Shown here piece after piece: positions 24,561 through 32,123 of a DNA stretch of 57,596 nucleotides. Source of the DNA: Actinomadura bangladeshensis. Its GTDB lineage: Bacteria > Actinomycetota > Actinomycetes > Streptosporangiales > Streptosporangiaceae. The notes under the pieces are model-generated. The model had not been told where the DNA came from. It was given only the letters and a program-made list of their open reading frames with translations, and did not search any database. Positions within the stretch are counted from its first letter, which is position 1. Each line of letters starts with the position of its first letter. The DNA lies in the NCBI RefSeq assembly GCF_004348335.1, contig NZ_SMJW01000014.1, positions 1-57,596 of the forward strand, written 5' to 3'. Both the position numbers and the translations under genes were made by a program.

Positions 24561-25643
24561 CTAGGCGAGTTTCACCCGGGAGCCGTCGTCGAGGAGGAAC
24601 GCCGCCAGGCGTTCTGCCTCCTCGGTCAGCTCGGTTCGGGCGGGTTTCGGGAGGTCGTGCAGCGGGGTGATGACGACGGTGCCGGTGTCGACGGTCCAGG
24701 TGGCGGCGACGCGGCCGTCGACCAGGACCACGCGTTCCCCGGCGACCGAGAGGCCGCGGTGGGCGTCGTCGATGATGCGGCCGCGGTCGTGGTAGCCGAG
24801 GATCGCGTTGTCGAACGCCGGCAGGAAGCGCACCGGGGCCGGTGTGTCCGGGTCCGGGCGGGGGGCGCCCGGGAGGTCGAGCAGTTCGCGGCCGCGCTCG
24901 TCCCGGAACGCGACCAGTTCGCCGCGCACCGCGGCGACCGCGGCCGGCAGGCCGGCGAGGCCGCACCAGGCGCGCAGGTCGGACGAGGCGGCGGGGCCGA
25001 ACGCGGCGAGGTAGCGCCGGACCAGCTTCTGGCCGACCGGGTCGGAATCGTCCGAGGGCAGCGGGTCGATCTCCCGGCCCAGCCAGGCGGGGAGCAGGAC
25101 GTGGCGCACTCCGGCTTTGGTCCGCCACAGGCCGCGCGGCGGCGCCTGCACCATCGGGACCACGGCGCCCAGCATCTCGCCCAGCGCCCGCGGCCCCACG
25201 GCGGGCCAGCGTTCGCGGAGCCCCTGGACGAGCTCGGCCGTCGTGCGGGGACGGCCGTCGGCCACTAGTGCGCGACCCGCCGCGGCGAGCTCGTCCAGGT
25301 CCACGCCGTCCAACTCGCGGCGATAGACCCCGAGGACCCGCTGGCGCAGCATGGCATCGTGGCGCGCGCGCCAGGCGAGCGCGTCGGCGGCGGTCACCAG
25401 GTGGATGGTGCGGCGCATGAGCTGCGTCCGCACCACGTGCCGATCGGTCAGGAGATCGGAGAGCGCGGCCGGGTCGAACGCGCGCAGCCGTGACCACAGG
25501 CCGATGAACGGCTCCTGCGGTTCCTGCGCCTGCAGTCCGCCGAGGTGGGCGACGGCGTCCAGCACCGGTACGTCGGCGCGTTCGAGCAGGAACTGCCGGG
25601 CGAGGGCGGCTCGGTTGAGCGCTCGGTCGTCCAGAACGGTCAT
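24561..25643 (-). CDS. winged-helix DNA-binding protein, AlkZ/YcaQ-like (HTH_42)
   Basis: 360 residues from ATG 25643. The family carries tandem winged helices. AlkZ relatives are DNA glycosylases that unhook interstrand crosslinks, with an essential QxQ motif. Here VAHLGGLQAQEPQEP near residue 35 provides LQAQ. RTQLMRRTIHLVTAADALAW and GLWRTKAGVRHVLLPAWLG are further family segments. Such proteins are often near natural-product clusters as self-resistance factors, but no such cluster is visible here. DNA-repair activity is inferred from the family. Confidence 0.82.
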   Translation of the reverse strand: MTVLDDRALNRAALARQFLLERADVPVLDAVAHLGGLQAQEPQEPFIGLWSRLRAFDPAALSDLLTDRHVVRTQLMRRTIHLVTAADALAWRARHDAMLRQRVLGVYRRELDGVDLDELAAAGRALVADGRPRTTAELVQGLRERWPAVGPRALGEMLGAVVPMVQAPPRGLWRTKAGVRHVLLPAWLGREIDPLPSDDSDPVGQKLVRRYLAAFGPAASSDLRAWCGLAGLPAAVAAVRGELVAFRDERGRELLDLPGAPRPDPDTPAPVRFLPAFDNAILGYHDRGRIIDDAHRGLSVAGERVVLVDGRVAATWTVDTGTVVITPLHDLPKPARTELTEEAERLAAFLLDDGSRVKLA

Positions 25644-25668
25644 GCATTCACCGTCGCAGAAGAAGCGG

Positions 25669-26355
25669 TCAGATCCTGTCCGCTTCTCGCCCGCGCAGGG
25701 CGCCGGTCGCCGGTTCGTTCGCGGGACGCGGCACGACGAGGGCTCGGCCGGCGCAGGCCAGGAGCGCGCCGAGCCCCCAGCCGGCGACGGCGTCGGTCGG
25801 CCAGTGGTAGCCGAGGACGACGGTCGCGGTCCCGACGGCGACCGCCACGGCATGGGCGGCGGCCGTCCAGCGGCGGGACGCGCCGGTCACCGCCGCGATG
25901 AACAGCAGGCAGGCGGCGGCGTTGGCGGCATGGCCCGACGGATATGACAGGTACCCGTCGGTGAAGAACGTGTCCTGGCCGGTGCGCGGCGGCGTCCGCG
26001 CGAGGACGATCTGCGCCCCGCGAATGATGAGTTCGCTGGCCACGAGCCACACCCCCGCACGGATCAGCAGACCCGTGCTGCGGCGCCGCCTGGCAACGAC
26101 GACGGAGACGACGGCCGTGATCGAACCGACCAGCCAGTACTGGCCACCGTTCACGATCGTCCGCCAGCCGACATGCCAGGCACCGCTGCGCGGCGGCAGG
26201 CCGCCGACGAAGACGCGGCCGTCGAGATGCCGCAGCGCGCCGCCGACCAGCACGTCCGCCGTCACCGCCGCCGTGACGAGCGCGGCGGCGAGCGCCAGCG
26301 CGTACGGCCGCTTACGGGCAGGGAGCACCCCGCCCCCTGTCCGAGGCTCCCGCAT
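25669..26355 (-). CDS. PAP2 superfamily membrane phosphatase
   Basis: 228 residues from ATG 26355, with several hydrophobic helices. The second PAP2 motif SYPSGHAAN and the third-motif GYHWPTD (HxxxD) are clear. The Arg normally found shortly before that His (SRx5H) is not in place, and the first motif (KxxxxxxRP) is degenerate (RGAQIVLARTPP). It may be a lipid phosphatase or a weak or altered member. It is divergent from the PH-domain gene, with only 41-59 bases between. Confidence 0.8.
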   Translation of the reverse strand: MREPRTGGGVLPARKRPYALALAAALVTAAVTADVLVGGALRHLDGRVFVGGLPPRSGAWHVGWRTIVNGGQYWLVGSITAVVSVVVARRRRSTGLLIRAGVWLVASELIIRGAQIVLARTPPRTGQDTFFTDGYLSYPSGHAANAAACLLFIAAVTGASRRWTAAAHAVAVAVGTATVVLGYHWPTDAVAGWGLGALLACAGRALVVPRPANEPATGALRGREADRI

Positions 26356-26401
26356 CCCTCAATCCTGCCCGATCCGGCGGGCGGCCCGCGTAACGCATGG
26401 C

Positions 26402-26414
26402 CATAATGGCGATC
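26402..26414 (+). promoter_or_regulatory. putative -10 box giving a leaderless start at ATG 26415
   Basis: CATAAT at 26402-26407 is followed seven bases later by ATG 26415. No ribosome-binding site precedes any of the three nearby in-frame ATGs (26397, 26406, 26415). This spacing is what leaderless actinomycete transcripts show. The first two ATGs overlap the box and would then be untranslated. Confidence 0.35.
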
Positions 26415-27425
26415 ATGCATGGGGTGGAGGCCGGCGGCGGACCGGTCGAGTTCGGGCCGGGGACGGCACGACGCTGGGCATGGGCCGTCCTCGCCCTCCT
26501 CCTGGCCGGGGGCGTGGTGGCGTACGTCCTGCTCGCGCCCGTCGTCCTCCTGATCCCGTTGGTGTCGGCGTCACCGCTCGTCCCGCTCGCGGTCGCCGGA
26601 ATCCTCGGGCGGGTCCGGCCGCCGACCGCGGTCGGTCACGACGGCATCCGGTGCCACACGGCGTTCTCCTACCAGCTGCGGCGGCAGTTCGTGCCGTGGA
26701 CGGCGATCGCGCGGGTCGACGTCCAGAAGCGAGGACGCCGGACGTTCGCCGTGCTCCAGTTGACCGACGGGGCCCGGATGGTCCTCCGGCACCCGGCGGG
26801 CCGGCACCTGCACGAGGCGGTCGCGTACCTGCAGCAGCGGCACCTGGCGGCCTGCGGCGGACGGCTGCCGGCGGTCGACCGGGTCCCTCTCCCCTGGCGC
26901 CGGTTGCGCGCCTGGGTGCTAGTCGCGGCGATCGCGCTTCCCGTCGTCAGCGTGATCGGGCTGGTGACGTGGATGTCCGCGGCGGTCGGGAGCACGAGAT
27001 CCCCCGCCGCCGTCGTCGCCTGCGACCAGATCCCCCGGGAGGCCGTCGCCCGCGTGCTGCCGGACGGCGGCGTCCACGGTTTCGACAACCCGGCGGCCTG
27101 CCGCTGGAGCACCGATTCGACCGCGGAGAACGGCACGTGGATCGACTTCCACATCGTCGCCCGCCTGCCGTCCGAATCGGAGCGGTCCTACCGGGAGTCG
27201 CTGAAGGCGATGCGGTCCGCCGGACGTGCACCGAAGCCGCTGCGGGACGGCGACGCCTACACCGCGGCCTGGCCGGACGGCTGGGGCTACACCGCTCAAG
27301 GGAGAGCGAACGTGAAGGGCTACCAGGTGATGGTCGCGCTCCACAGCCGGAAGGCGGCCTCCGCCGACGAGGCCGAGCGGCAGGTCGGCGATGTCCTGCG
27401 CGCGATGACGGAGAAGCTGGGATGA
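26415..27425 (+). CDS. PH-domain membrane protein with DUF3558-like extracytoplasmic domain
   Basis: 336 residues from ATG 26415 (alternatives 26397 and 26406). Two N-terminal helices (about 20-65) precede a bacterial PH-like domain (VGHDGIRCHTAFSYQLRRQF, VPWTAIARVDVQKRGRRTFA). A third helix (WVLVAAIALPVVSVIGLVTW) leads to an outer domain of about 140 residues with two Cys (VACDQIPREAVARVL; AACRWS). That Cys/helix/CxW layout resembles DUF3558 lipoprotein folds and recurs in the next gene. The two genes overlap by four bases. The function is unknown, and a cell-surface role is likely. Confidence 0.65.
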   Translation: MHGVEAGGGPVEFGPGTARRWAWAVLALLLAGGVVAYVLLAPVVLLIPLVSASPLVPLAVAGILGRVRPPTAVGHDGIRCHTAFSYQLRRQFVPWTAIARVDVQKRGRRTFAVLQLTDGARMVLRHPAGRHLHEAVAYLQQRHLAACGGRLPAVDRVPLPWRRLRAWVLVAAIALPVVSVIGLVTWMSAAVGSTRSPAAVVACDQIPREAVARVLPDGGVHGFDNPAACRWSTDSTAENGTWIDFHIVARLPSESERSYRESLKAMRSAGRAPKPLRDGDAYTAAWPDGWGYTAQGRANVKGYQVMVALHSRKAASADEAERQVGDVLRAMTEKLG

Positions 27426-27988
27426 GGCTGAACAGGCGCGAGAGCGGGCTGCTCATGGGAATGCTGCTGCTGTCGGCCTTCCTGTGGGCACCGTTCCTGA
27501 CGGTCAAGGCCGCTCTCGGATCGGACGACGACGAGCAGGTCCCGCCGCGGACACCGCTGGTGGACCTGTGCGCCTGGTTCCCGTCCCCGAAGGCCGCGGA
27601 ACTGGTGCCGAAGGCGCGCGCCCCCAAGCTGGAGGCCTACTTCTACGGACAGGTGCGGTGCGACTGGGTCGGTGGCGACGAACGCACCGAACTGGGGGTG
27701 AGCGCCTTTCGTCCTTCCGGGACGCTGACCCCCGAAAAGGAGTCCTCCAAGGCGCGGGAGTTCTACATCGGTCAGACCGATGGCGGCGAGCCGGCGGGCC
27801 TCGGTGACATGAGCGCGGTCAGCGTCGAGCACGGGTCCGACTACACCGAGGCGCACGTCGTCGTCCTCGACGGCGTCCTCGTCGCCGAGGTCACCTACCG
27901 CCTGCCCGGCAAGAGCACGGACGTCGCCGCCAAGGCCAAGGAAGCCGCCGTCGAACTCCTGAAGGTGCTGCCTCCCAAGGGCCGGTAA
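27422..27988 (+). CDS. membrane-anchored DUF3558-like surface protein
   Basis: 188 residues, ATG overlapping the previous stop (ATGA). One N-terminal helix (GLLMGMLLLSAFLWAPFL) acts as signal anchor. The outer domain has LVDLCAWFPSPKAAELVP and VRCDWVG, the same two-Cys plus Trp arrangement as the outer domain of its neighbour, suggesting a disulphide and a common fold. The function is not recognised. Paralogy with the upstream gene suggests the two act together at the cell surface. Confidence 0.7.
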   Translation: MRLNRRESGLLMGMLLLSAFLWAPFLTVKAALGSDDDEQVPPRTPLVDLCAWFPSPKAAELVPKARAPKLEAYFYGQVRCDWVGGDERTELGVSAFRPSGTLTPEKESSKAREFYIGQTDGGEPAGLGDMSAVSVEHGSDYTEAHVVVLDGVLVAEVTYRLPGKSTDVAAKAKEAAVELLKVLPPKGR

Positions 27989-28105
27989 CTGCGGGTCGCG
28001 CAACTGCCGCTTGAGCGTCTTACCGGACGGGTTGCGGGGCATCTCCGCGATCCGGTCGACCACCCCCGAGCACCCGCGCCCGGCACCGAAAAGCTTGATC
28101 AACAT
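27989..28105 (-). pseudogene. acyl-CoA synthetase C-terminal remnant
   Basis: The reverse strand reads VVDRIAEMPRNPSGKTLKRQ then LRDPQL. The PRNPSGKxLKRxLR block is the C-terminal signature of AMP-forming acyl-CoA synthetases, containing the catalytic Lys. Only about 30 residues remain. The sequence upstream on that strand has no ANL-family content, and the frame runs on into the neighbouring gene. It is debris of a lost ligase gene. Confidence 0.6.
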
Positions 28106-28187
28106 GCCGCTGCATCTGGCGCGCCGAACGGAGTTCTAGTAAGCAGAGGGGACCAACGGCTGCCGTATGTCCCATCAGGAGGCACCA

Positions 28188-29333
28188 GTGCAAACACGAG
28201 CGGCGATTCTGTGGGAACCGCACACCGACTGGAGCATCGAGGACATCGAACTCGACGATCCGAAGGCCGGTGAGATCAAGGTCAAGCTGGCGGCCTCGGG
28301 GCTGTGCCACTCCGACGAGCACCTGGTCACCGGGGACATGGTGCTCGACCCCGAGATCGCCACGCTGATGGGATGGGAGCAGTTCCCGGTCATCGGCGGC
28401 CACGAGGGCGCCGGCGAGGTCGTCGAGGTCGGCCCCGGCGTGACCACGCTCAAGGAGGGCGACCACGTCGTCCTGTCGTTCATCCCGGCGTGCGGCCGCT
28501 GCCCGTCCTGCGCGATGGGCCGCCAGCACATCTGCGACCTGGGCGCGGTACTGCTGGCCGGCAAGCAGATCGGCGACATGACCGCCCGCCACCACTCCAA
28601 GAGCGGCAAGGACCTGGGCATCATGTGCTGCACCGGGACCTTCTCCCCCTACACCGTCGTCAACGAGGCGTCCGCCATCAAGATCGACGACTGGATCCCG
28701 CTGGACAAGGCCGCGCTCGTCGGCTGCGGCGTCACCACCGGGTGGGGCGCGGCCGTCAACGTCGCCGACGTCCAGCCGGGCGAGACCGTCGTGGTGATCG
28801 GCATCGGCGGCATCGGCATGAACGCGGTGCAGGGCGCCGCGGCGGCGGGCGCGCGGCACATCTTCGCCGTCGACCCGGTCGACTGGAAGCGGGAGAAGGC
28901 CACCGAGTTCGGCGCCACCCACGGCGCCGCGTCCATCGAGGAGGCGGCCGCCCAGCTCGCCGAGCTCACCTGGGGCGCGAACGCGGACAAGGTCATCCTC
29001 ACCACCGGCGTCGCGACCGGCGACCTCATCGGCCCGATGATGGGCATGGTCGGCAAGGGCGGCCGCGGCGTCGTCACCGCCGTCGCGCCCGTCGCCCAGG
29101 AGGACGTCAAGCTCAGCCTGTTCGACCTGGCGATGCAGCGCAAGGAACTGGTCGGCTGCATCTTCGGCAACGCCAACCCGCGCCGCGACATCCCGCGCCT
29201 GCTGCGCCTCTACGACGAGGGCAAGCTCAAGCTGGACGAGCTCGTCACCAGCACCTACACCCTGGACGAGGTCAACAAGGGCTACCAGGACATGCGGGAC
29301 GGCAAGAACATCCGCGGAGTGATCAAGTACTGA
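28188..29333 (+). CDS. NDMA-dependent alcohol dehydrogenase
   Basis: 381 residues. AGGAGG at 28177-28182 places the start at GTG 28188 rather than ATG 28167. Zinc ligands: GLCHSDEH, GGHEGAGE and structural CGRCPSCAMGRQHIC. The Rossmann motif is GIGGIGMNAV. Sequence blocks such as IMCCTGTFSPYTVVNEAS and KKGRG-like GKGGRGVVTAVAP are those of the actinomycete medium-chain alcohol dehydrogenases with tightly bound NAD that are assayed with nitrosodimethylaniline and rely on mycofactocin. No mycofactocin genes are in the window. The substrate is likely a primary alcohol. Confidence 0.88.
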   Translation: MQTRAAILWEPHTDWSIEDIELDDPKAGEIKVKLAASGLCHSDEHLVTGDMVLDPEIATLMGWEQFPVIGGHEGAGEVVEVGPGVTTLKEGDHVVLSFIPACGRCPSCAMGRQHICDLGAVLLAGKQIGDMTARHHSKSGKDLGIMCCTGTFSPYTVVNEASAIKIDDWIPLDKAALVGCGVTTGWGAAVNVADVQPGETVVVIGIGGIGMNAVQGAAAAGARHIFAVDPVDWKREKATEFGATHGAASIEEAAAQLAELTWGANADKVILTTGVATGDLIGPMMGMVGKGGRGVVTAVAPVAQEDVKLSLFDLAMQRKELVGCIFGNANPRRDIPRLLRLYDEGKLKLDELVTSTYTLDEVNKGYQDMRDGKNIRGVIKY

Positions 29334-29394
29334 CCGGCCGGAGTCGTCCGGCCGGCGCCCGGGCCGGGAGAGCGGGGTGGGCTCTCCCGGCCCG
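29334..29394. terminator. tandem hairpin terminators between convergent genes
   Basis: Two perfect hairpins stand one after the other: a 9-bp stem with a 4-base loop (29334-29355) and a 14-bp stem with a 7-base loop (29360-29394; CGGGCCGGGAGAGC and its complement). They lie directly after the alcohol dehydrogenase stop and before the convergent lyase gene end. No U-tract follows, as is usual in actinomycetes. Confidence 0.75.
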
Positions 29395-29428
29395 CTCGGC
29401 GGGGTTCACCTCCGGAGGCTACGCCCTT

Positions 29429-31237
29429 TCACCGCACGTAGATCTGCGGCTGGGGCGGGGTCGCCATGCGGTCGCCCAGGAAGAAGCTCGGGTGCGGCGG
29501 CTGGTTGTAGGCGGTGTTCTGCCAGGCCAGGGCCGTCCGGTACTGGGTGTCGTGCAGGAGCGTGTAGATCTTCCGGTCGGTGACGTCCCGGGTCGTATAG
29601 ATGCGGAGCCGCGTGTCGTCGCTCGTGGGCCAGATGACCTCCTCGCGCCAGTCGCCGAACAGGTCGCCGCTCAGCGACGGGACGGCCTTGGTGCCGTTGT
29701 TCGAGTGGACGCCCGAGGCCGTCAGCAGCCGGGTGTCGCCGGACGGCCCGTACTTGTCGATGTGGGTCCCGTCCAGCAGTTCGCGCACCGGGTCGGCGTC
29801 CCACCACACGAGGAAGTTCGTGGACGACGGCTTGCGGCCGGCGTTGTTGCCGGTGACGCTGCGCAGCTCGGAGACGCCCGACGACCAGAACTCGGCGCCG
29901 AGGCGCCCGTTCCAGATGTCCCCGGCGACGCCGCGCCCGTTGTCGCAGCACGCGGACGTCTGCCACAGCACCTGCCCGTTGTGCGGATCGATGTAGAGCG
30001 ACGACGGCTGGCTGGACGACTCGCTGACCTTGAAGTACTCCAGCCCGGGACGCGCCGGGTCGAAGTCGCCGAGGTGCTGGGCGTCGCCGTGGCCGGTGCG
30101 GGTCGTCCACATGCCGTAGCCGTTGTCGTCCACCGCCATCGCGCCGTAGACGATCTCGTCGCGGCCGTCCTGGTCGATGTCGCCGACGGACAGGCTGTGC
30201 GACCCCTGGCCGTCGAAGCCCCGGCCGGTGTTGGTGGAGCTGTTGGTGTCGAACGTCCAGCGGCGGGTGAAGTGCCCGTCCCGCCAGTCCCAGGCGGCGA
30301 TGACGGTCCGGGTGTAGTAGCCGCGGGCCATGATCAGGCTGGGCCGGGAGCCGTCCAGGTAGGCGGTGCCGGCGAGGAACCGGTCGACGCGGTTGCCGTA
30401 CGAGTCGCCCCAGGACGAGACGCTGCCGCGCGGCGGCACGTAGTCGACGGTCTGCATCGCGGCGCCGGTCCGCCCGTCGAACATGGTGAGGTACTCGGGG
30501 CCGCTGAGGACGTACCCGCTCGAGTTGCGGTAGTCGGCACCGGCGTTGCCGATGACCCGGCCGGTGCCGTCGACCGTGGCGTCCGCGGTCTTCATGGCGA
30601 CCTCGGCGCGGCCGTCGCCGTCGTAGTCGTACACCTGGAACTGGGTGTAGTGCTGCCCGGCGCGGATGTTGCGCCCCAGGTCGATCCGCCACAGGCGCGT
30701 GCCGTCCAGCCGGTAGGCGTCCACGAAGACGTCGCTGGTGTAGCCGCTCTGCGAGTTGTCCTTGGAGTTGGACGGGTCCCATTTGAGGACGATCTCCAGG
30801 CGCCCGTCGCCGTCCAGGTCGCCCACGCTCGCGTCATTGGCGCTGTAGTCGGACCCGGGCCGCTGGATCGGCACGTCCAGATACCCGTCGCCGAAGCGCA
30901 GCGACGCCTCGGACGCCGCCCCTTCGCTCCCGTTCACGATCGGCCGGACCGTGTACGAGGCGCCGGCCGGCGCGCCCTGGTCCCAGTAGTTGGTCGAGCC
31001 GGTGACCGTGGCGATCCGCGACGACCCGCGGTAGAGGGCGAACGTCGTGCCGGCCGGGTCGGTGCCGAGCAGCCGCCAGCCGACGTAGTTGCCGTCGCCG
31101 GAGCGGACGCTGATCAGCCCGCGGTCGAGGTCCTCCACCTGGCGGGCGGCCGCGGCGCTCGCCGTCACGGGCACGGTGGCGACCGCCGCGGCGACGGCCA
31201 GGGGCAGCAGGTGCCGGAGCAGGGGGATGCGTCTCAC
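29429..31237 (-). CDS. rhamnogalacturonan lyase, PL11 family, secreted
   Basis: 602 residues from GTG 31237, which overlaps the sigma-factor stop (GTGA). A signal peptide (about 1-29, LPLAVAAAVATVPVTASAAA) leads to an eight-bladed-propeller type PL11 catalytic domain (GLISVRSGDGNYVGWRLLG; IQRPGSDYSANDASVGDLDG). Repeated calcium loops DLDGDGRLE, DYDGDGRAE and DIDQDGRDE are present. There is no carbohydrate-binding module, so this is a single-domain YesW/YesX-like enzyme that cleaves the rhamnogalacturonan I backbone of pectin outside the cell. The gene sits behind a sigma factor and a LacI-type palindrome. Confidence 0.92.
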   Translation of the reverse strand: MRRIPLLRHLLPLAVAAAVATVPVTASAAAARQVEDLDRGLISVRSGDGNYVGWRLLGTDPAGTTFALYRGSSRIATVTGSTNYWDQGAPAGASYTVRPIVNGSEGAASEASLRFGDGYLDVPIQRPGSDYSANDASVGDLDGDGRLEIVLKWDPSNSKDNSQSGYTSDVFVDAYRLDGTRLWRIDLGRNIRAGQHYTQFQVYDYDGDGRAEVAMKTADATVDGTGRVIGNAGADYRNSSGYVLSGPEYLTMFDGRTGAAMQTVDYVPPRGSVSSWGDSYGNRVDRFLAGTAYLDGSRPSLIMARGYYTRTVIAAWDWRDGHFTRRWTFDTNSSTNTGRGFDGQGSHSLSVGDIDQDGRDEIVYGAMAVDDNGYGMWTTRTGHGDAQHLGDFDPARPGLEYFKVSESSSQPSSLYIDPHNGQVLWQTSACCDNGRGVAGDIWNGRLGAEFWSSGVSELRSVTGNNAGRKPSSTNFLVWWDADPVRELLDGTHIDKYGPSGDTRLLTASGVHSNNGTKAVPSLSGDLFGDWREEVIWPTSDDTRLRIYTTRDVTDRKIYTLLHDTQYRTALAWQNTAYNQPPHPSFFLGDRMATPPQPQIYVR

Positions 31238-31827
31238 GGGGACTCCCTCGGGAGTTGGCGGGGGGCTTTACCCCTAGTCGCCCGGCGGGGCCCGGAAGGT
31301 TGCCGCTCGACCGCGAGCAGCCGCGTCAACTCGGCGACGCCCTTGGCGGTCTGGCTCTTGACCGTGCCGACCGCGATGCCGAGGACCTGGGCCGTCTCCT
31401 TCTCCGACAGGTCGAACGCCAACCGCAGAACCACGCAGGCACGCTTGCGCTGCGGCAGCCGCAGCAGCGCCGCGCGGACGTCCACGATCGCCGGGACGTC
31501 CGGCCCGTACAGGTGCTCGTCGGAACCGGCGCCCATCCGCTCGACCCGGTCGCGCTCCCGCACAAGGACCCGGATCCGGCTCCGCGACATGTTGACGACC
31601 ATCCGCCGCACATAGGCGAGCGGCTGGTCGGCGGCCCGGACCCGATCCCATCGCCGCCAGGCCGCCGCCATGACGTCCGCCGCCAGATCATCCGCACCGT
31701 CCGAGTCGCCGAGCATGACGAACGCCAGCCGCGCCAACTCCCGGTGATGCCGCCGGAAGAACCCCTGGAACTCGACATGAGAGAGTTCCCAACCCGCTTC
31801 GGGGTTCGCGTGGCCACCCCTAGACAC
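31234..31827 (-). CDS. ECF sigma factor (SigE family)
   Basis: About 197 residues if GTG 31827 is the start. GTG 31836 is also possible, and no good ribosome-binding site precedes either. Region 2 (FFRRHHRELARLAFVMLGDS, ADDLAADVMAAAWRRW) and region 4 (LPQRKRACVVLRLAFDLSEK, then VLGIAVGTVKSQTAKGVAEL) are clear. SigE-family ECF factors of this type are common in actinomycetes. No anti-sigma gene is adjacent. Instead it overlaps the pectin lyase gene, an unusual pairing. Confidence 0.85.
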   Translation of the reverse strand: MSRGGHANPEAGWELSHVEFQGFFRRHHRELARLAFVMLGDSDGADDLAADVMAAAWRRWDRVRAADQPLAYVRRMVVNMSRSRIRVLVRERDRVERMGAGSDEHLYGPDVPAIVDVRAALLRLPQRKRACVVLRLAFDLSEKETAQVLGIAVGTVKSQTAKGVAELTRLLAVERQPSGPRRATRGKAPRQLPRESP

Positions 31828-31911
31828 TGGGCCCACGAGAACACACCAAGACCCGGCGACCGCCCCACCCGAACACGTCCACCGCCCCTCCTCTCGGCCC
31901 CGGCCCGCACA

Positions 31912-31923
31912 GAAAGCGCTTTC
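31912..31923. promoter_or_regulatory. LacI-family-type operator palindrome GAAAGCGCTTTC
   Basis: A perfect 12-bp palindrome with the CG centre and AAAGCGCTTT core typical of LacI/CcpA-family operators, set in an unusually AT-rich patch. It lies about 85 bases upstream of the sigma-factor start on the reverse strand, so it probably controls the sigma/PL11 pair in response to a sugar. No LacI gene is in the window. Confidence 0.55.
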
Positions 31924-32006
31924 ACAAAAAGTAGGAACGCACACGCCCCCCGTCAACGCCCCTTCCACAACCACCACGCGCCAACCGCACGGGGCCGGGG
32001 CTCGTG

Positions 32007-32070
32007 CGTTGACCTGCGGCGTGTTGTTGTTATGAGCGCGTCGAAAGCAACAACACGCCGCAGGTCAACG
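32007..32070. repeat. 64-bp palindromic element, copy 2 (inverted relative to copy 1)
   Basis: Arms of 23 bp (32007-32029 and 32048-32070) around an 18-base loop. As a 64-mer it equals the reverse complement of 24479-24542 except for one base in the inner arm (G instead of A), which shortens the stem by two pairs. It lies 54 bases past the prfC stop, in the 296-base gap 31828-32123, where it could end prfC transcription. Confidence 0.9.
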
Positions 32071-32123
32071 AGGCGGTGGCGCGGTCGACGTCCGGGCCGG
32101 GGGTGTTCTCTTCCTGGGCAGGG

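Noticed and set aside
28304-31615. A 1103-codon + strand frame over the alcohol dehydrogenase and lyase genes
   Set aside because: It is a shadow of the NDMA-dependent dehydrogenase in another frame and of the reverse-strand lyase. It has no family pattern.
24479-32070. The two 64-bp palindromes as a CRISPR array or IS ends
   Set aside because: Only two copies 7.5 kb apart, no spacers, no cas genes, and the DNA between holds many unrelated genes without a transposase.
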